Below, piece by piece: positions 46,766 through 55,976 of a DNA stretch of 64,000 nucleotides. Every line of letters begins with the position of its first letter. Position 1 is the first letter of the stretch. Below the pieces are notes generated by a model, which was not told the DNA's origin, made no database searches, and worked only from the letters and a program-made list of their open reading frames with translations. A program made the position numbers and the translations under genes. This DNA is from an uncultured Roseibium sp. (lineage in GTDB: Bacteria > Pseudomonadota > Alphaproteobacteria > Rhizobiales > Stappiaceae), in NCBI RefSeq assembly GCF_947499295.1, contig NZ_CANMNP010000004.1, positions 248,001-312,000 on the forward strand, read 5' to 3'.

Positions 46766-48256
46766 TCAGGCGGCAGCGACATCCTTCAGGAAGCTGTCGA
46801 TTGCCCGGCGCATGTCCGCTGTTTCCGTTTCAAGAACATCGGCTGAACCCGTCAGAGACGACGCGGATTGGCCTGTGCGCTCAACCGCTTCCCGTACGCC
46901 GCCAATATTCGTGGCAACACGGCCTGTTCCGTCGGCTGCTTCGGCAACGTTTCTGGAAATCTCAGCCGTAGCGGCTCCCTGCTGGTCAACCGCAGAGGCA
47001 ATGGCCGTGGTATAGCTGTTGACTTCGTCCATGGTTGCCGCAATGACCCCGATGGAATTGACGGCGTCTTTCGTCTCGGCCTGAATGGCCGCGATCTGAG
47101 AACCTATTTCTTCCGTTGCCTTGGATGTCTGGGTAGCCAGTTCTTTCACTTCAGAGGCAACGACCGCGAACCCCTTGCCTGCTTCCCCGGCGCGCGCGGC
47201 CTCGATTGTGGCATTGAGCGCCAGAAGATTGGTTTGCTCTGCAATCGCCTGGATCAACGTGACAACTTCACCAATTCGATTGGCAGCTTCCGCCAACCCG
47301 GCAACTTTCTGGTTGCTGGTCTGCGCGTTTTCCGTCGCCTGGTGCACAATTTCGGTCGTTTGCTCGACCTGGCGGGTGATCTCGGAAATCGAGGATGACA
47401 GCTCTTCTGCGGCAGAGGCGACCATCTGAACGTTCGAAGATGCGGTTTCGGACGCATCGGACACGGAGGAGGCGCGTTCCGTCGTATCTTCTGCAACAAC
47501 CCCAAGCTCTTCAGCGGACCCGCGCATGTCGCGCACCCTTTCACCGACATTGTTCAGTGCGCCGGAGATTTCGTCCCGGAAGGCGTCGATGCGCTGGCTG
47601 ACCGCTTCGCGGCGATGATGTTCCATCTCGTCATGTTCGCTTGTCTGCTGTTGCAGCAACTCAGCTTCCGAACGTGCCGCTTCTGCTTCATGACGCGCCT
47701 GATCAGAGGCCTGGAAGGCCTTGGCTAGGCTGTCGGCCATCCACCACAGGACAGCGACTTCGGCGACCACAATAATCGCGTGGAAAACCACACGGGCAAA
47801 ATCAGCCCCGTTCGGGAAGACCGCCCACGGCATGGCAAAATTCAGCACAAGGTGATGCACGGCTACGACCCCGGCATAAGCGACCAGCGCGCGCCAGTCC
47901 ACCCAGCAGGCCAGCATGGCCAGCACAGCGAAAAAGTACATGTGGCCGTCGAGCTGATAGGACACTTCACCGGCAGGCGTTGCAAGCGCGGCAACGAACA
48001 AGGCGACGAGACCGGCAAGGGACATGGATGTTGCAAGGCGCGTCTCAACGCCTGCCCCAAACTTGACCCAGGCGGCGGTTGCCGCAAGACCAAGAAGAAC
48101 TGCAGCACCACCGACTGCTGTCATTGACACAAAACCGTTCCACCAGGCCGTTCCCACGACCAGCAGCACGTTGAACCAGGTAAAGTAGACCGCGATCCGG
48201 GCAAAACTGTCCCGGAAGGCGTCCAGGCCCGAAGCTGGGCTTGCCGTATCAGTCAT
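46766..48256 (-). CDS. Chemoreceptor with membrane-embedded sensor (no HAMP)
   Basis: A 496-residue methyl-accepting protein. Residues ~15-180 form about six TM helices with little periplasm, holding a His cluster ([51 protein letters not shown]). A coiled coil follows directly, with no HAMP, then the signalling domain with tip [19 protein letters not shown] (~338). ATG 48256 has GGGGAG upstream and overlaps the preceding gene stop by 4 nt. The conserved membrane histidines suggest a metal, haem or gas ligand; this is inference. Confidence 0.9.
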   Translation of the reverse strand: MTDTASPASGLDAFRDSFARIAVYFTWFNVLLVVGTAWWNGFVSMTAVGGAAVLLGLAATAAWVKFGAGVETRLATSMSLAGLVALFVAALATPAGEVSYQLDGHMYFFAVLAMLACWVDWRALVAYAGVVAVHHLVLNFAMPWAVFPNGADFARVVFHAIIVVAEVAVLWWMADSLAKAFQASDQARHEAEAARSEAELLQQQTSEHDEMEHHRREAVSQRIDAFRDEISGALNNVGERVRDMRGSAEELGVVAEDTTERASSVSDASETASSNVQMVASAAEELSSSISEITRQVEQTTEIVHQATENAQTSNQKVAGLAEAANRIGEVVTLIQAIAEQTNLLALNATIEAARAGEAGKGFAVVASEVKELATQTSKATEEIGSQIAAIQAETKDAVNSIGVIAATMDEVNSYTTAIASAVDQQGAATAEISRNVAEAADGTGRVATNIGGVREAVERTGQSASSLTGSADVLETETADMRRAIDSFLKDVAAA

Positions 48257-48576
48257 GTTGAGCTCCCCAATGAAATTGCACTCCAGCGGGCGCATGCCTG
48301 CGCCACCAACGAGGAGGCAACGAAACCTGCGCCAGACCTGTAAAGCCTGGCGACATCGTCTGAATTTCTGACTTCCGTGAGAGCGATCCAGGTTGAATCG
48401 TTTACAAAGATGACCTGCCCGTCTGCTTGTGAAATCACCTCAAGAGCGTTTTCACCCCAAGGTTTTGCAAAGACGGCAACCAAGCCCTGGCTGCCGGGTA
48501 TCAATGACCCGATGACCACGATCGTGCTGCAAAGCAGGAAATAAACGGCCGCAAAAACCTTTGCGGATTTGGACAT
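48253..48576 (-). CDS. Small single-TM exported protein, operon partner of the chemoreceptor
   Basis: 107 residues. One N-terminal TM/signal anchor ([20 protein letters not shown]), then a ~75-residue periplasmic part ([30 protein letters not shown], one Cys). I do not recognise the family. Its stop and the chemoreceptor start share ATGA, so the two are co-translated and it may be an accessory sensor or chaperone for that receptor. GAGGG precedes ATG 48576. Confidence 0.72.
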   Translation of the reverse strand: MSKSAKVFAAVYFLLCSTIVVIGSLIPGSQGLVAVFAKPWGENALEVISQADGQVIFVNDSTWIALTEVRNSDDVARLYRSGAGFVASSLVAQACARWSAISLGSST

Positions 48577-48813
48577 GAATCTTACCCTCAACGCGAAAGC
48601 GCTATGGGTTCACTCTGGCCATGTAACTTTAATAAAATCTGAAATTAAAAGAGGTTGTCGGCAATTCCATGCAACCTCACAGTCGAAAATCATTTTACAC
48701 GCGGAAGTCGCTGTATTCGCGTCGAATAGTCTTGTTAAAAATACTTAGAATGACCCAAGCTACAGCCTAGCGCCCCGGAGCCGTCGCCGGTACCGGGGTG
48801 AGGCCAATTGTTG

Positions 48814-49467
48814 TTAAAGACCCGTCGGGCACGAAACCCCTGTCCCCCCAATACCGCAATAGCCGGCTGGATTCTTCGCCAGATATTGCTGGTGGTACTC
48901 CTCCGCGAAATAGAACTCGTCGAGTTGACGGATTTCGGTTGTGATCGATGCCATGTGACCACCGGATTTCAATGCCGACTGATAGGCTTCTCTTGACTGT
49001 TCGGCCTGTGCGATATCCTCGCCGGAGCCGACATAGATCGCAGAGCGGTACTGCGTGCCGGTATCATTGCCCTGGCGCATTCCCTGCGTCGGGTCGTGGT
49101 TTTCCCAAAATACTTTCAGGAGATCGGACAGACTGGTCTGATCCGGGTCATAGACAACCAGAACGGCCTCGGTGTGGCCCGTCCGCCCCGAACAGGTTTC
49201 GTGATAGGTGGGATTGGGCGTATGGCCACCCGCATATCCAACGGCCGTTACATGAACACCCGGGAGCTGCCAGAACAACCGCTCGGCACCCCAGAAGCAC
49301 CCCATACCGAACAGAACCGTCTTGAAGGTCTCAGGGTAAGGTCCCTGAAGCGAGCGCCCGTTCACGAAGTGGGCCTCACCTGGCACAATTGCATTCGACC
49401 GGCCCGGCAATGCTTCATCTTGTGCGGGAAGTGAAAATTTCTTGCTCAACATCGTCATGAAGGACAT
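48814..49467 (-). CDS. msrA: Peptide methionine sulfoxide reductase MsrA
   Basis: 217 residues. Active-site motif [11 protein letters not shown] (catalytic Cys), [34 protein letters not shown] and C-terminal resolving Cys residues in [12 protein letters not shown]. It reduces the S-epimer of methionine sulfoxide in proteins, using thioredoxin. ATG 49467 has AGGAGAG 5 nt upstream; the frame extends further but without support. Cytosolic, no signal peptide. Confidence 0.96.
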   Translation of the reverse strand: MSFMTMLSKKFSLPAQDEALPGRSNAIVPGEAHFVNGRSLQGPYPETFKTVLFGMGCFWGAERLFWQLPGVHVTAVGYAGGHTPNPTYHETCSGRTGHTEAVLVVYDPDQTSLSDLLKVFWENHDPTQGMRQGNDTGTQYRSAIYVGSGEDIAQAEQSREAYQSALKSGGHMASITTEIRQLDEFYFAEEYHQQYLAKNPAGYCGIGGTGVSCPTGL

Positions 49468-49599
49468 GGCACTCTCCTGCGCTGAGCCGTCTCCGGTCCA
49501 GCCGGGACGGCTCAATTCCAATCGCGTTCGTGTCCATGAATGTGGAGCAGTTAGGTCCATATTCCAAGGGCCTCTTGAGACACCGGCCCAGGACAGCCT

Positions 49600-49926
49600 T
49601 TATGCGAACTGAACGGTTTGCCTGCGACGGCGTGCGCCAATCCAGAGAAACAGCAGGCCAAGTGGCGCAAAAAACGCCCAGACCGGCCAGGTCAACACGG
49701 TCAGGATGCCCGGATCCCAAAGGGCCGGATGGATGTGCCGCTCTATGGCGGGCTGCAGAATAGGAAAACTGTCGGGGAAGAGATCAAAAAGAAGTTTTCC
49801 AAGCGGCTGCAGTTCCACCTGTGACAGGGCAATGGAACTGCTGGCATCGGAAATACCGGCGACGATCGCAATCGCAATGCAAGCGTATCCCAAAACGCGG
49901 AATAAAAACTTAAAAACACTCGTCAT
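49600..49926 (-). CDS. Small membrane protein, two TM segments
   Basis: 108 residues. TM1 at ~6-26 (FKFLFRVLGYACIAIAIVAG), middle with QPAIERHIHPALWDPGILTV, TM2 at ~75-95 (WPVWAFFAPLGLLFLWIGAR) and an Arg-rich C-terminus (RRRR). It resembles a recurrent uncharacterised alphaproteobacterial membrane family with the HPxLWDP motif. No function known. Confidence 0.7.
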   Translation of the reverse strand: MTSVFKFLFRVLGYACIAIAIVAGISDASSSIALSQVELQPLGKLLFDLFPDSFPILQPAIERHIHPALWDPGILTVLTWPVWAFFAPLGLLFLWIGARRRRQTVQFA

Positions 49927-50366
49927 GGATTTTCTTTCGGCTCTGTCGGTCTAAGCTGTTCAATACTCTCCATGGAGTGCTTTGAAAAAACGCACTCTCT
50001 GCTCTCGGAGTATTCCTTAGATAAATAAGCGATAAAATTTGCACAAGAATTGATATGCAACACATTCTTGTGAGATTTTTGCGACCCGGTCACGAATTCT
50101 GCTGCATTTCTCCGCCGGACAGCAGCGGTAGCTTCATGTATGCAGAATACCTGTCGAGGCTGTTTTCATCCCAAACCAGCACTCAATCTGATGTGATCGC
50201 CAACTTTTTCTGGCGCAAACAAGATCCATTTGACGGGCTTTGGTGGCCCGTGATCGACGCAGAATCCACAAGCCACGGAGTTCTCAAAAAAAACTCCCGC
50301 AAGCGCTTGCGCAATAACACGCCATGAGTATATTGCGCCCACTCCAAGCGGCTACCGCTTGCGAAC
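49927..50366. other. 440-bp spacer before tRNA-Ser, no gene recognised
   Basis: AT-rich to mixed composition. Frames at 50055-50327 and 50324-50578 have no ribosome sites, and the second runs through the tRNA. Near the tRNA are palindromes GCAAGCGCTTGC (50299-50310) and AAGCGG-cta-CCGCTT (50347-50361). Confidence 0.5.
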
Positions 50367-50456
<90 letters not shown>

Positions 50457-50878
50457 TTTTCTATTATACAACTGCACTTCCGAAACCGTTTGACGGAATC
50501 AGAGCAGGGCGATTGAGTTTTTCATACCCTATGCTCGCCTGTTCAGCTCTATGGTTGGGTGATGCTTGGGCTAACTAGCCTCAAAAATCGGCAAGCGCCG
50601 ATAGCTGGCAAATTTGCCGCCTGACAGATTATCGCCAATGTATGGCTTCTAGAATGATTGCTTTATCAACTTGTATCGTATAGAAGCTACGCAATTGCCG
50701 TGTGTAGACTGTATCATCAGCGGTGATATGTTCTTGACTTTGATTTTACGATCCCTGCCTCGAATAGCCAAAAAAGGCAAATAAACTAAGGCAGTAGATC
50801 TACACATGCTTCCCAAATGAAAGTCCTGCTGTTGTTGGCGAAACGCCATTTTGTTGCAGCGGATTGTTAAGAGGCGTT
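50457..50878. other. AT-rich spacer after tRNA-Ser, no gene recognised
   Basis: About 420 bp with visibly lower G+C than the flanking genes. No repeat of the tRNA 3' end and no integrase could be seen. Confidence 0.5.
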
Positions 50879-51296
50879 TTGACTACATTTGACGACCTCG
50901 GCTTGGCCGAACCTATCCTTAGAGCCGTATCGGTTGAAGGATTTAAACGCCCCACCCCAATTCAAGCACAAGCAATTCGTCCCCTATTACAGGGACGAGC
51001 CGTCGTCGGAATTTCTCAAACAGGAACTGGCAAAACAGCATCATTTGTGTTGCCGTTACTGCACCGTTTTGGCGAGCAAAGACGCAGACGGTTATCAAGA
51101 ATGGTCGGCGCACTGGTCTTGACGCCAACACGTGAGTTAGCTTCACAAATCGTGAAGAACATCAAAACCAATTCTCAAAACACCTGGGCCCGACCAGCCA
51201 ATCGATGGTCTGATGCGCATGTTCTCAAACATTGGCGCGCCCCAATCCACCCTGCAGCTTAATGCAGAAAAAGTTCTCGCCCATCAGGGCGGATAA
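50879..51296 (+). pseudogene. Broken DEAD-box RNA helicase (N-terminal remnant)
   Basis: From TTG 50879 (AAGAGG upstream) the protein begins TTFDDLGLAEPILRAVSVEG with the Q motif (FKRPTPIQAQAI), motif I SQTGTGKTASF and motif Ia LTPTRELASQIV. It then leaves the family pattern after residue ~100 and stops at 51262; DEAD, SAT and the whole second RecA domain are missing. The next frame (51183-51296) reads on to TAA with GLMRMFSNIGAPQSTLQL, which could be the old C-terminus after an internal deletion. Followed 24 nt later by cspA. Non-functional as a helicase. Confidence 0.82.
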
Positions 51297-51320
51297 CAAG
51301 TCATCAAAAAGGAAAATGTT

Positions 51321-51530
51321 ATGACTTCAGGTACAGTAAAATTTTATAACGATCAAAAAGGCTTTGGCTTTATTCAACCAGACGAAGCAGGCAATGATGT
51401 CTTCGTACATGCCACAGCTCTTGAGCGTTCAGGTATCACCGGTTTGAACGAAGGACAAAAAGTTGTCTTCTCAACCGAGGTCGACAGCCGTTCAGGCAAA
51501 ACAGCTGTAAGCACAATCGAACTTGCATAA
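51321..51530 (+). CDS. cspA: Cold-shock protein CspA family
   Basis: A 69-residue single CSD protein with intact RNP1 (KGFGFI, ~16-21) and RNP2 (VFVHATAL, ~32-39): [20 protein letters not shown]. It binds single-stranded RNA/DNA and melts secondary structure in the cold. AAGGA precedes ATG 51321. The linkage to a DEAD-box gene is a known cold-shock pair, but the helicase here is broken. Confidence 0.95.
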   Translation: MTSGTVKFYNDQKGFGFIQPDEAGNDVFVHATALERSGITGLNEGQKVVFSTEVDSRSGKTAVSTIELA

Positions 51531-51546
51531 AGTTTGAGACATTCTT

Positions 51547-51574
51547 GAGCTGTCTACAGATGTACTGACAGCTC
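51547..51574 (+). other. Hairpin in the cspA 3' region
   Basis: GAGCTGTC/GACAGCTC (8 bp, 12-nt loop) begins 16 nt after the cspA stop. No T run follows. It may stabilise the transcript. Confidence 0.4.
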
Positions 51575-51598
51575 TATTAAAAAGTATCTTTCGATACT

Positions 51599-51628
51599 GA
51601 AGGCGGGGCAATGTCCCGCCTTCTTTAA
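51599..51628 (+). terminator. Rho-independent terminator after cspA
   Basis: Stem GAAGGCGGG/CCCGCCTTC (51599-51607 with 51615-51623) with a 7-nt loop, then TTTAATA. Confidence 0.75.
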
Positions 51629-52056
51629 TATAGGCTGTCTATCCAGAAAGCGGACACAAAACTGGATATGTGATGCATTCAAATAGGGTTCCGACCTTCT
51701 TCGGGCAGATCCGCCATATCTCCTGAAAAATCTACCACTCATCCCTCCATTTGGGACCAGCGAATTTGTTGGCCGCGAGAAGGTGTACGTGAGTTCCATA
51801 TCACCAGGTGGAATTGATCAGCCGCTGCAGAACTTTCAGGTGAGGATTACAAGAGCGCCGAAGGAGGGCCCTGCTGCTCGGCAAGCTATGAACGATGGCT
51901 CATATCATCTTTTCGCGCCAATAGTTACTCACCTACATTTAGACAAAGCCGGCACGGGAGTGCTGCCTTGCTATCCAAGGATTGCATTGACGTTGCCTCT
52001 GCAAAAGCCGTTTAGGCGCGGACGAAGTGAGCCGGAACGCTCTTGCCTTTTCGAAC
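51629..52056. other. Spacer between cspA terminator and TRAP operon, no supported gene
   Basis: About 430 bp. Open frames here have no ribosome sites or recognisable domains. A short stretch near 51640-51665 (ATCCAGAAAGCGGACACAAA) could be an insertion-sequence end, but no transposase or partner repeat is seen. Confidence 0.4.
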
Positions 52057-53337
52057 CTAGTCGAACAGCGACGGCAGATACATCGAGAACGCAGGCACGT
52101 AGGTGATCAGCATGAGTGCCACTAACAACGCGAGATAGAAGGGCCAGATGGATTTCAGAGCCTCTTCGATCTTGATCTTGCCGACCGCACAGCCAACGAA
52201 AAGGCAGGTGCCGACAGGCGGTGTGCACAGCCCGAGGCCAAGATTGACCAACATCATGATACCGAACTGCACCGGGTCCATACCAAGGTCACGGGCGATC
52301 GGCAGGAATATCGGTGTGCAGATGAGGATCAGGGCGGCCATGTCCATGATCATTCCGAGCATGAGCAGCATCAGATTGATCATCAGCAGGATGGCGATCT
52401 TGTTTTCGGAAATACCAAGGAGAAACTCGCTGAGTTTCGTCGGAACCTGATAAAGCGCCAATAGATAGGCAAAAGAGCTCGCGAACCCGATCAGGATCAT
52501 CACCATCGCGGTTGTTCTGAGAGCTGAAGTTACGGAGACGACAAATTCGTTCCATCCGAGCGTTCGATAGGCGACAGCAGTCAACACAAGGGCATAGATA
52601 GCGCCGAAGGCGCCGGATTCCGTGACGGTAAAGATGCCGGACAATACACCGCCGACAATGATCACGGCCGTAATCAGGCCAGGGATCGCAGTGATTGCCG
52701 TTTGCGCAACGACCTGCCATCCGGGGAAAGGTTCAGATCCGTAATTGTGTTTCAAAGCCACAACGTAGGCGGCAACAGCCAGACAAAAGCACATGAGAAT
52801 GCCCGGGATCACGCCAGCCAAAAACAATTTGGAGATCGAGATGCCACCGCCTGCGGCAACAACAAAAATGATCATGTTGTGGCTCGGCGGAATGACAATG
52901 CCCGCGATTGACGACGTAACAGTCACGTTGACTGCGTAGTCCGGCCTGTAGCCCTTTTCCTTCATGACCGGAATGAGCAGCGACCCAAGCGCTGAGATGT
53001 CTGCAATGGCGGAGCCGGAGATACCGCCGAAAAGCATGCTTGAGAAAATGTTGACCGACGCGAGACCACCCCGAATATGGCCGACCAGTGAGGAGGCAAA
53101 CTTAACAAGCCGGAGTGCAATTCCACCATGCAGCATCAGTTCGCCGGCAAACACGAAAAACGGAATGGCCAGCAGAGAAAAGGTGGTCACGCCCGAAATG
53201 GTCCGCTGAAAGGTCATCAGCAAGGGAAAGCCTTCGTACCAGAAAGCCGCTGCTGCGGAAATTCCCATGGCGAATGCCACAGGCACACCAAGAACGACGC
53301 TGACAGCAAAAACACCCAGCAAAATAGCGAGACCCAT
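52057..53337 (-). CDS. dctM: TRAP transporter large permease DctM
   Basis: A 426-residue, ~12-TM Na+-driven permease. SGSAIADISALGSLLIPVMK and MKEKGYRPDYAVNVTVTSSI are the DctM core, with GLCTPPVGTCLFVGCAVGKI near the C-terminus. With DctQ and DctP it imports an organic acid. The start lies 1 nt beyond the dctQ stop. The neighbouring lyase locus suggests a uronate-type substrate. Confidence 0.95.
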   Translation of the reverse strand: MGLAILLGVFAVSVVLGVPVAFAMGISAAAAFWYEGFPLLMTFQRTISGVTTFSLLAIPFFVFAGELMLHGGIALRLVKFASSLVGHIRGGLASVNIFSSMLFGGISGSAIADISALGSLLIPVMKEKGYRPDYAVNVTVTSSIAGIVIPPSHNMIIFVVAAGGGISISKLFLAGVIPGILMCFCLAVAAYVVALKHNYGSEPFPGWQVVAQTAITAIPGLITAVIIVGGVLSGIFTVTESGAFGAIYALVLTAVAYRTLGWNEFVVSVTSALRTTAMVMILIGFASSFAYLLALYQVPTKLSEFLLGISENKIAILLMINLMLLMLGMIMDMAALILICTPIFLPIARDLGMDPVQFGIMMLVNLGLGLCTPPVGTCLFVGCAVGKIKIEEALKSIWPFYLALLVALMLITYVPAFSMYLPSLFD

Positions 53338-53338
53338 C

Positions 53339-53875
53339 TCAGCTTACCTTTTCTTTGTTTTCGTAGATCTCACCGCGCAGGGCGCTCCGTCCACGCAGGA
53401 GAAACCGGGTCCCGGCAAAGACAACCATCAATCCGCCGCAAGCGACCGCGGCTGCGGTTCTTATACTTTCAGGAATGTTGAGCATGGGTAGCAGCGTCGA
53501 CCAGCCGAAGTTGAAGAGTTCAAGGCCAGCGACCAGCATCACACCACCAAAGACGGCAAGCACGAAATCCGTCACAAGCAGCAGCAGCTGTCTGACCTTC
53601 GGTGGAAGCGCATCCCGGACCAGCGTGACGCCAAGATGGGATTCTTCATGAATGCCGACGGCCGCACCAAGGAACGTAATGTAGCAAATGAGAAGCAGGG
53701 CGAGCTGTTCGACCCAAGTGGGGGTTTGATTGAGAACGTATCGCCCGAATACGAGCCAACCGAACGTTGCGACAAGAACGACGAGTGCCACAGACCCTGC
53801 CAGCACGCAGGCACGTTTCAACCAAACCAGCCAGAGTTCGAGCCGGTCCAGTAAGCTTCCGGTGTGCGACATCAT
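53339..53875 (-). CDS. dctQ: TRAP transporter small permease DctQ
   Basis: About 178 residues, four TMs: LVWLKRACVLAGSVALVVLV; VEQLALLLICYITFLGAAVG with the conserved EE/H cluster in GIHEESHLGVTL; third and fourth segments near the C-terminus. It links DctP docking to DctM. ATG 53875 follows GGGGGAA. A hairpin lies between it and dctP. Confidence 0.93.
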   Translation of the reverse strand: MMSHTGSLLDRLELWLVWLKRACVLAGSVALVVLVATFGWLVFGRYVLNQTPTWVEQLALLLICYITFLGAAVGIHEESHLGVTLVRDALPPKVRQLLLLVTDFVLAVFGGVMLVAGLELFNFGWSTLLPMLNIPESIRTAAAVACGGLMVVFAGTRFLLRGRSALRGEIYENKEKVS

Positions 53876-53887
53876 ATTCCCCCGAAT

Positions 53888-53923
53888 AGAAAGGGGCCGC
53901 GCCGGTAAGTTCAGCACGGCCCC
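53888..53923 (-). terminator. Intercistronic hairpin between dctP and dctQM
   Basis: On the minus strand GGGGCCG...CGGCCCC (7 bp, ~17-nt loop) is followed by TTTCT. Such hairpins between the binding-protein and permease genes let more binding protein be made, by partial termination or mRNA protection. Confidence 0.5.
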
Positions 53924-53932
53924 TATCTGCTA

Positions 53933-54931
53933 TTATTCTGCGTTTTTGAACATCTCTACAAGTCCGGCCAGATCCGGGCTCTGCTCAAGGAACTGCGCAT
54001 AAACCGGCTCCATGGCTGCCTGGAACGCGGCCTTGTCAGCGATCTCGTTCACGGCAACACCACCTTCTGAGACTTTGGCCATGCTGGCGGCTTCCCGCTC
54101 CTGCCACAGCTTGCGCTGAAGCTCGGTGCTGTTGCGACCGGCCTCAATGACGATTGCCTGCTGCTCGGGCGTCAGGGAGTCAAAGGTGCGCTTGCTCATG
54201 CACAGGCACTCGGGAATGATCAGGTGCTGTGTCAGAGAATAGAATTGAGCAACCTCGAAATGGTTGGTGGATTCGTAGGACGGGGGATTGTTTTCTGCGC
54301 CGTCCACAACACCGGTCTTGATTGCCTGATAGACTTCCGCGAAGGCCATCGGAGTTGCGTTTCCGCCCATGGAGTCAACCATGCCGACAAAGAGATCGTT
54401 GTTCATGACGCGGATTTTCATACCCGTCAGATCAGCAGGCTCGGTAATTGCTTTTGCGGACGTGTAGAAAGAGCGGGCACCAGCATCATAGTAACCGAGG
54501 GCAACAAGGCCCTTGGCTTCCAAACCTTTGCTAAGCTCCTTGCCCGGCTCCCCGTCCATGACTTCATACATTTGCGAAACGCTTTTGAAGATGAACGGCA
54601 ACGAAACGACATTGGCTTCCGGAACAACCTGACCCATCGGCCCGAGGCTGAAGACACCGAAATCGATAACTCCAAGACGGGTTTGCTCGATTGCGTCCGG
54701 TTGCGAACCAAGCACACCGGCATGGAAGACTTTACCGCTTATTTCGCCGCCGGTTTTCTCATCGACCTCTTTCAGGAATGCTTCCATTCCATGTGAGACA
54801 GGATAGTCCTCGACATGGATATTCCAGCCGCGCAATTCACGGGCTTCGGCAGCGACTGTTGCGAATGCAAGACTTGCGGCAACGACTGAACCAAACAGCA
54901 TGCCAGCTTTCTTTGAATTAAACAGGGTCAT
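53933..54931 (-). CDS. dctP: TRAP transporter substrate-binding protein DctP
   Basis: 332 residues with a signal peptide (GSVVAASLAFATVAAEA). The carboxylate-binding Arg lies in LTGMKIRVMNNDLF, followed by MAFAEVYQAIKTGVVDGAEN, both DctP-family signatures. The family binds C4-dicarboxylates, sialic, gluconic or uronic acids; which of these cannot be told. Its upstream region holds two regulatory-looking repeats shared with the uronate operon. Confidence 0.95.
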   Translation of the reverse strand: MTLFNSKKAGMLFGSVVAASLAFATVAAEARELRGWNIHVEDYPVSHGMEAFLKEVDEKTGGEISGKVFHAGVLGSQPDAIEQTRLGVIDFGVFSLGPMGQVVPEANVVSLPFIFKSVSQMYEVMDGEPGKELSKGLEAKGLVALGYYDAGARSFYTSAKAITEPADLTGMKIRVMNNDLFVGMVDSMGGNATPMAFAEVYQAIKTGVVDGAENNPPSYESTNHFEVAQFYSLTQHLIIPECLCMSKRTFDSLTPEQQAIVIEAGRNSTELQRKLWQEREAASMAKVSEGGVAVNEIADKAAFQAAMEPVYAQFLEQSPDLAGLVEMFKNAE

Positions 54932-54968
54932 TGGTTCCTCCCTTTTGACCTGATAAAACGATACGCAA

Positions 54969-54988
54969 TTTACAAATATTTACAAGTT
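54969..54988. promoter_or_regulatory. TTTACAA direct repeat upstream of dctP
   Basis: TTTACAA-ATA-TTTACAA, 10-nt period, 38-57 nt before the dctP start. Similar pairs occur at 63313-63330 and 63500-63517, at the far end of the same locus. A regulator binding site is possible. Confidence 0.4.
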
Positions 54989-55025
54989 AAAAAATCAATA
55001 AAACAAATTAATTTCGCGATCCGGT

Positions 55026-55040
55026 TAAGCGATTGTTTTA
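55026..55040. repeat. 15-nt regulatory repeat TAAGCGATTGTTTTA, copy 1
   Basis: Identical to the copy at 58367-58381. It lies 95 nt before dctP. With AAATCAATAAAACAAAT (about 54993-55010) it also forms an imperfect inverted repeat across ~55 bp. Confidence 0.6.
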
Positions 55041-55166
55041 TTTGATTTAACTTGCCCCGGCCCGCATATCTCCAGCGCGAATTGGAGTACCTCAGCAATG
55101 CACCCACTTGGCCGCGGGAAATTGCGGGCCGGGATAAGAGGGGCAATACCCACTCCTCGCCAGTCG

Positions 55167-55913
55167 TCAGGAAAAAAGCATCCCGCCGTTGATGTCGACA
55201 CAGGCACCAGTGATAAAGGCGGACTGTTCTGACGCCAGGAAAACGGCAAGATTTGCAACATCTTCAGAAGCGCCTTCCCGTTTCAATGGCGTCACGCCAG
55301 CTACGTGTTTGCGCACTTCAGGCTTCGTAAAGATATTGTGGAAGTCCGTGTCGATCATTCCGGGGCACATCGCATTAACACGAATGTCAGGTCCCAATTC
55401 CTTGGCCAACCCGCGTGTGAGCGTCATAACCGCGCCTTTCGACATTCCATAAGCAAGTGCTCCCGGACCACCGCCGTCTCTCCCGGCTTGTGATGCCATC
55501 GTCACAATGGCTCCGCCATTTTTCATATGAGGAACGGCTTCCTTGACGACGAGAAGTGCGGATGTTGTGTTGAGGTCGAACACCGACTGCCAGTAATCGA
55601 GAGAAATCTCCGACAGTGGCCGGCGTGCGACGATGCCTCCAGTGATCGGCATGACAACATCGATGCCGCCAAACTCGTCAACCGTTCGGTTGACCAGTGC
55701 CGCAACATCGTCGGGTTTTGTCATGTCGCCCTGCATGGCAAAAGCCTTGCCTCCAGACGCTGCGATTTCGGAAACAGCACTGTCCGCGCCATTGCCGCTG
55801 CTGAAATAGTTGATGGCGACATTCGCGCCGCGTTCCGCAAGCGCCATGACGCATGCCCGACCGATATCGCGGCCACCGCCAGTAACAATTGCTGTTTTTC
55901 CCTTGAGATCCAT
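55167..55913 (-). CDS. SDR-family oxidoreductase, probable keto-uronate reductase
   Basis: A 248-residue SDR: cofactor loop TGGGRDIGRA, catalytic Ser in TMASQAG and YGMSK, C-terminus ITGACVDINGGMLFS. The usual NNAG is ITGG (VVMPITGGIV), an unusual change. It lies 63 nt downstream of the PL15-like lyase gene in the same operon. In Sphingomonas A1 an SDR reduces 4-deoxy-L-erythro-5-hexoseulose uronate after alginate lysis, so the same job is likely here; this is inference from position. Confidence 0.83.
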   Translation of the reverse strand: MDLKGKTAIVTGGGRDIGRACVMALAERGANVAINYFSSGNGADSAVSEIAASGGKAFAMQGDMTKPDDVAALVNRTVDEFGGIDVVMPITGGIVARRPLSEISLDYWQSVFDLNTTSALLVVKEAVPHMKNGGAIVTMASQAGRDGGGPGALAYGMSKGAVMTLTRGLAKELGPDIRVNAMCPGMIDTDFHNIFTKPEVRKHVAGVTPLKREGASEDVANLAVFLASEQSAFITGACVDINGGMLFS

Positions 55914-55976
55914 TAGAGGCTCCTTGTAATGCCTTGGGTGTTGTTCGGGGACCAGCCGGTCTCCGTGATCCGTGGT

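Noticed and set aside
51640-51665. Possible insertion-sequence end downstream of cspA
   Set aside because: Only one short stretch looks like a terminal repeat; no partner repeat, target duplication or transposase.
51783-52106. 107-codon open frame before the TRAP operon
   Set aside because: No ribosome site, overlaps the dctM end antisense, and no recognisable domain.
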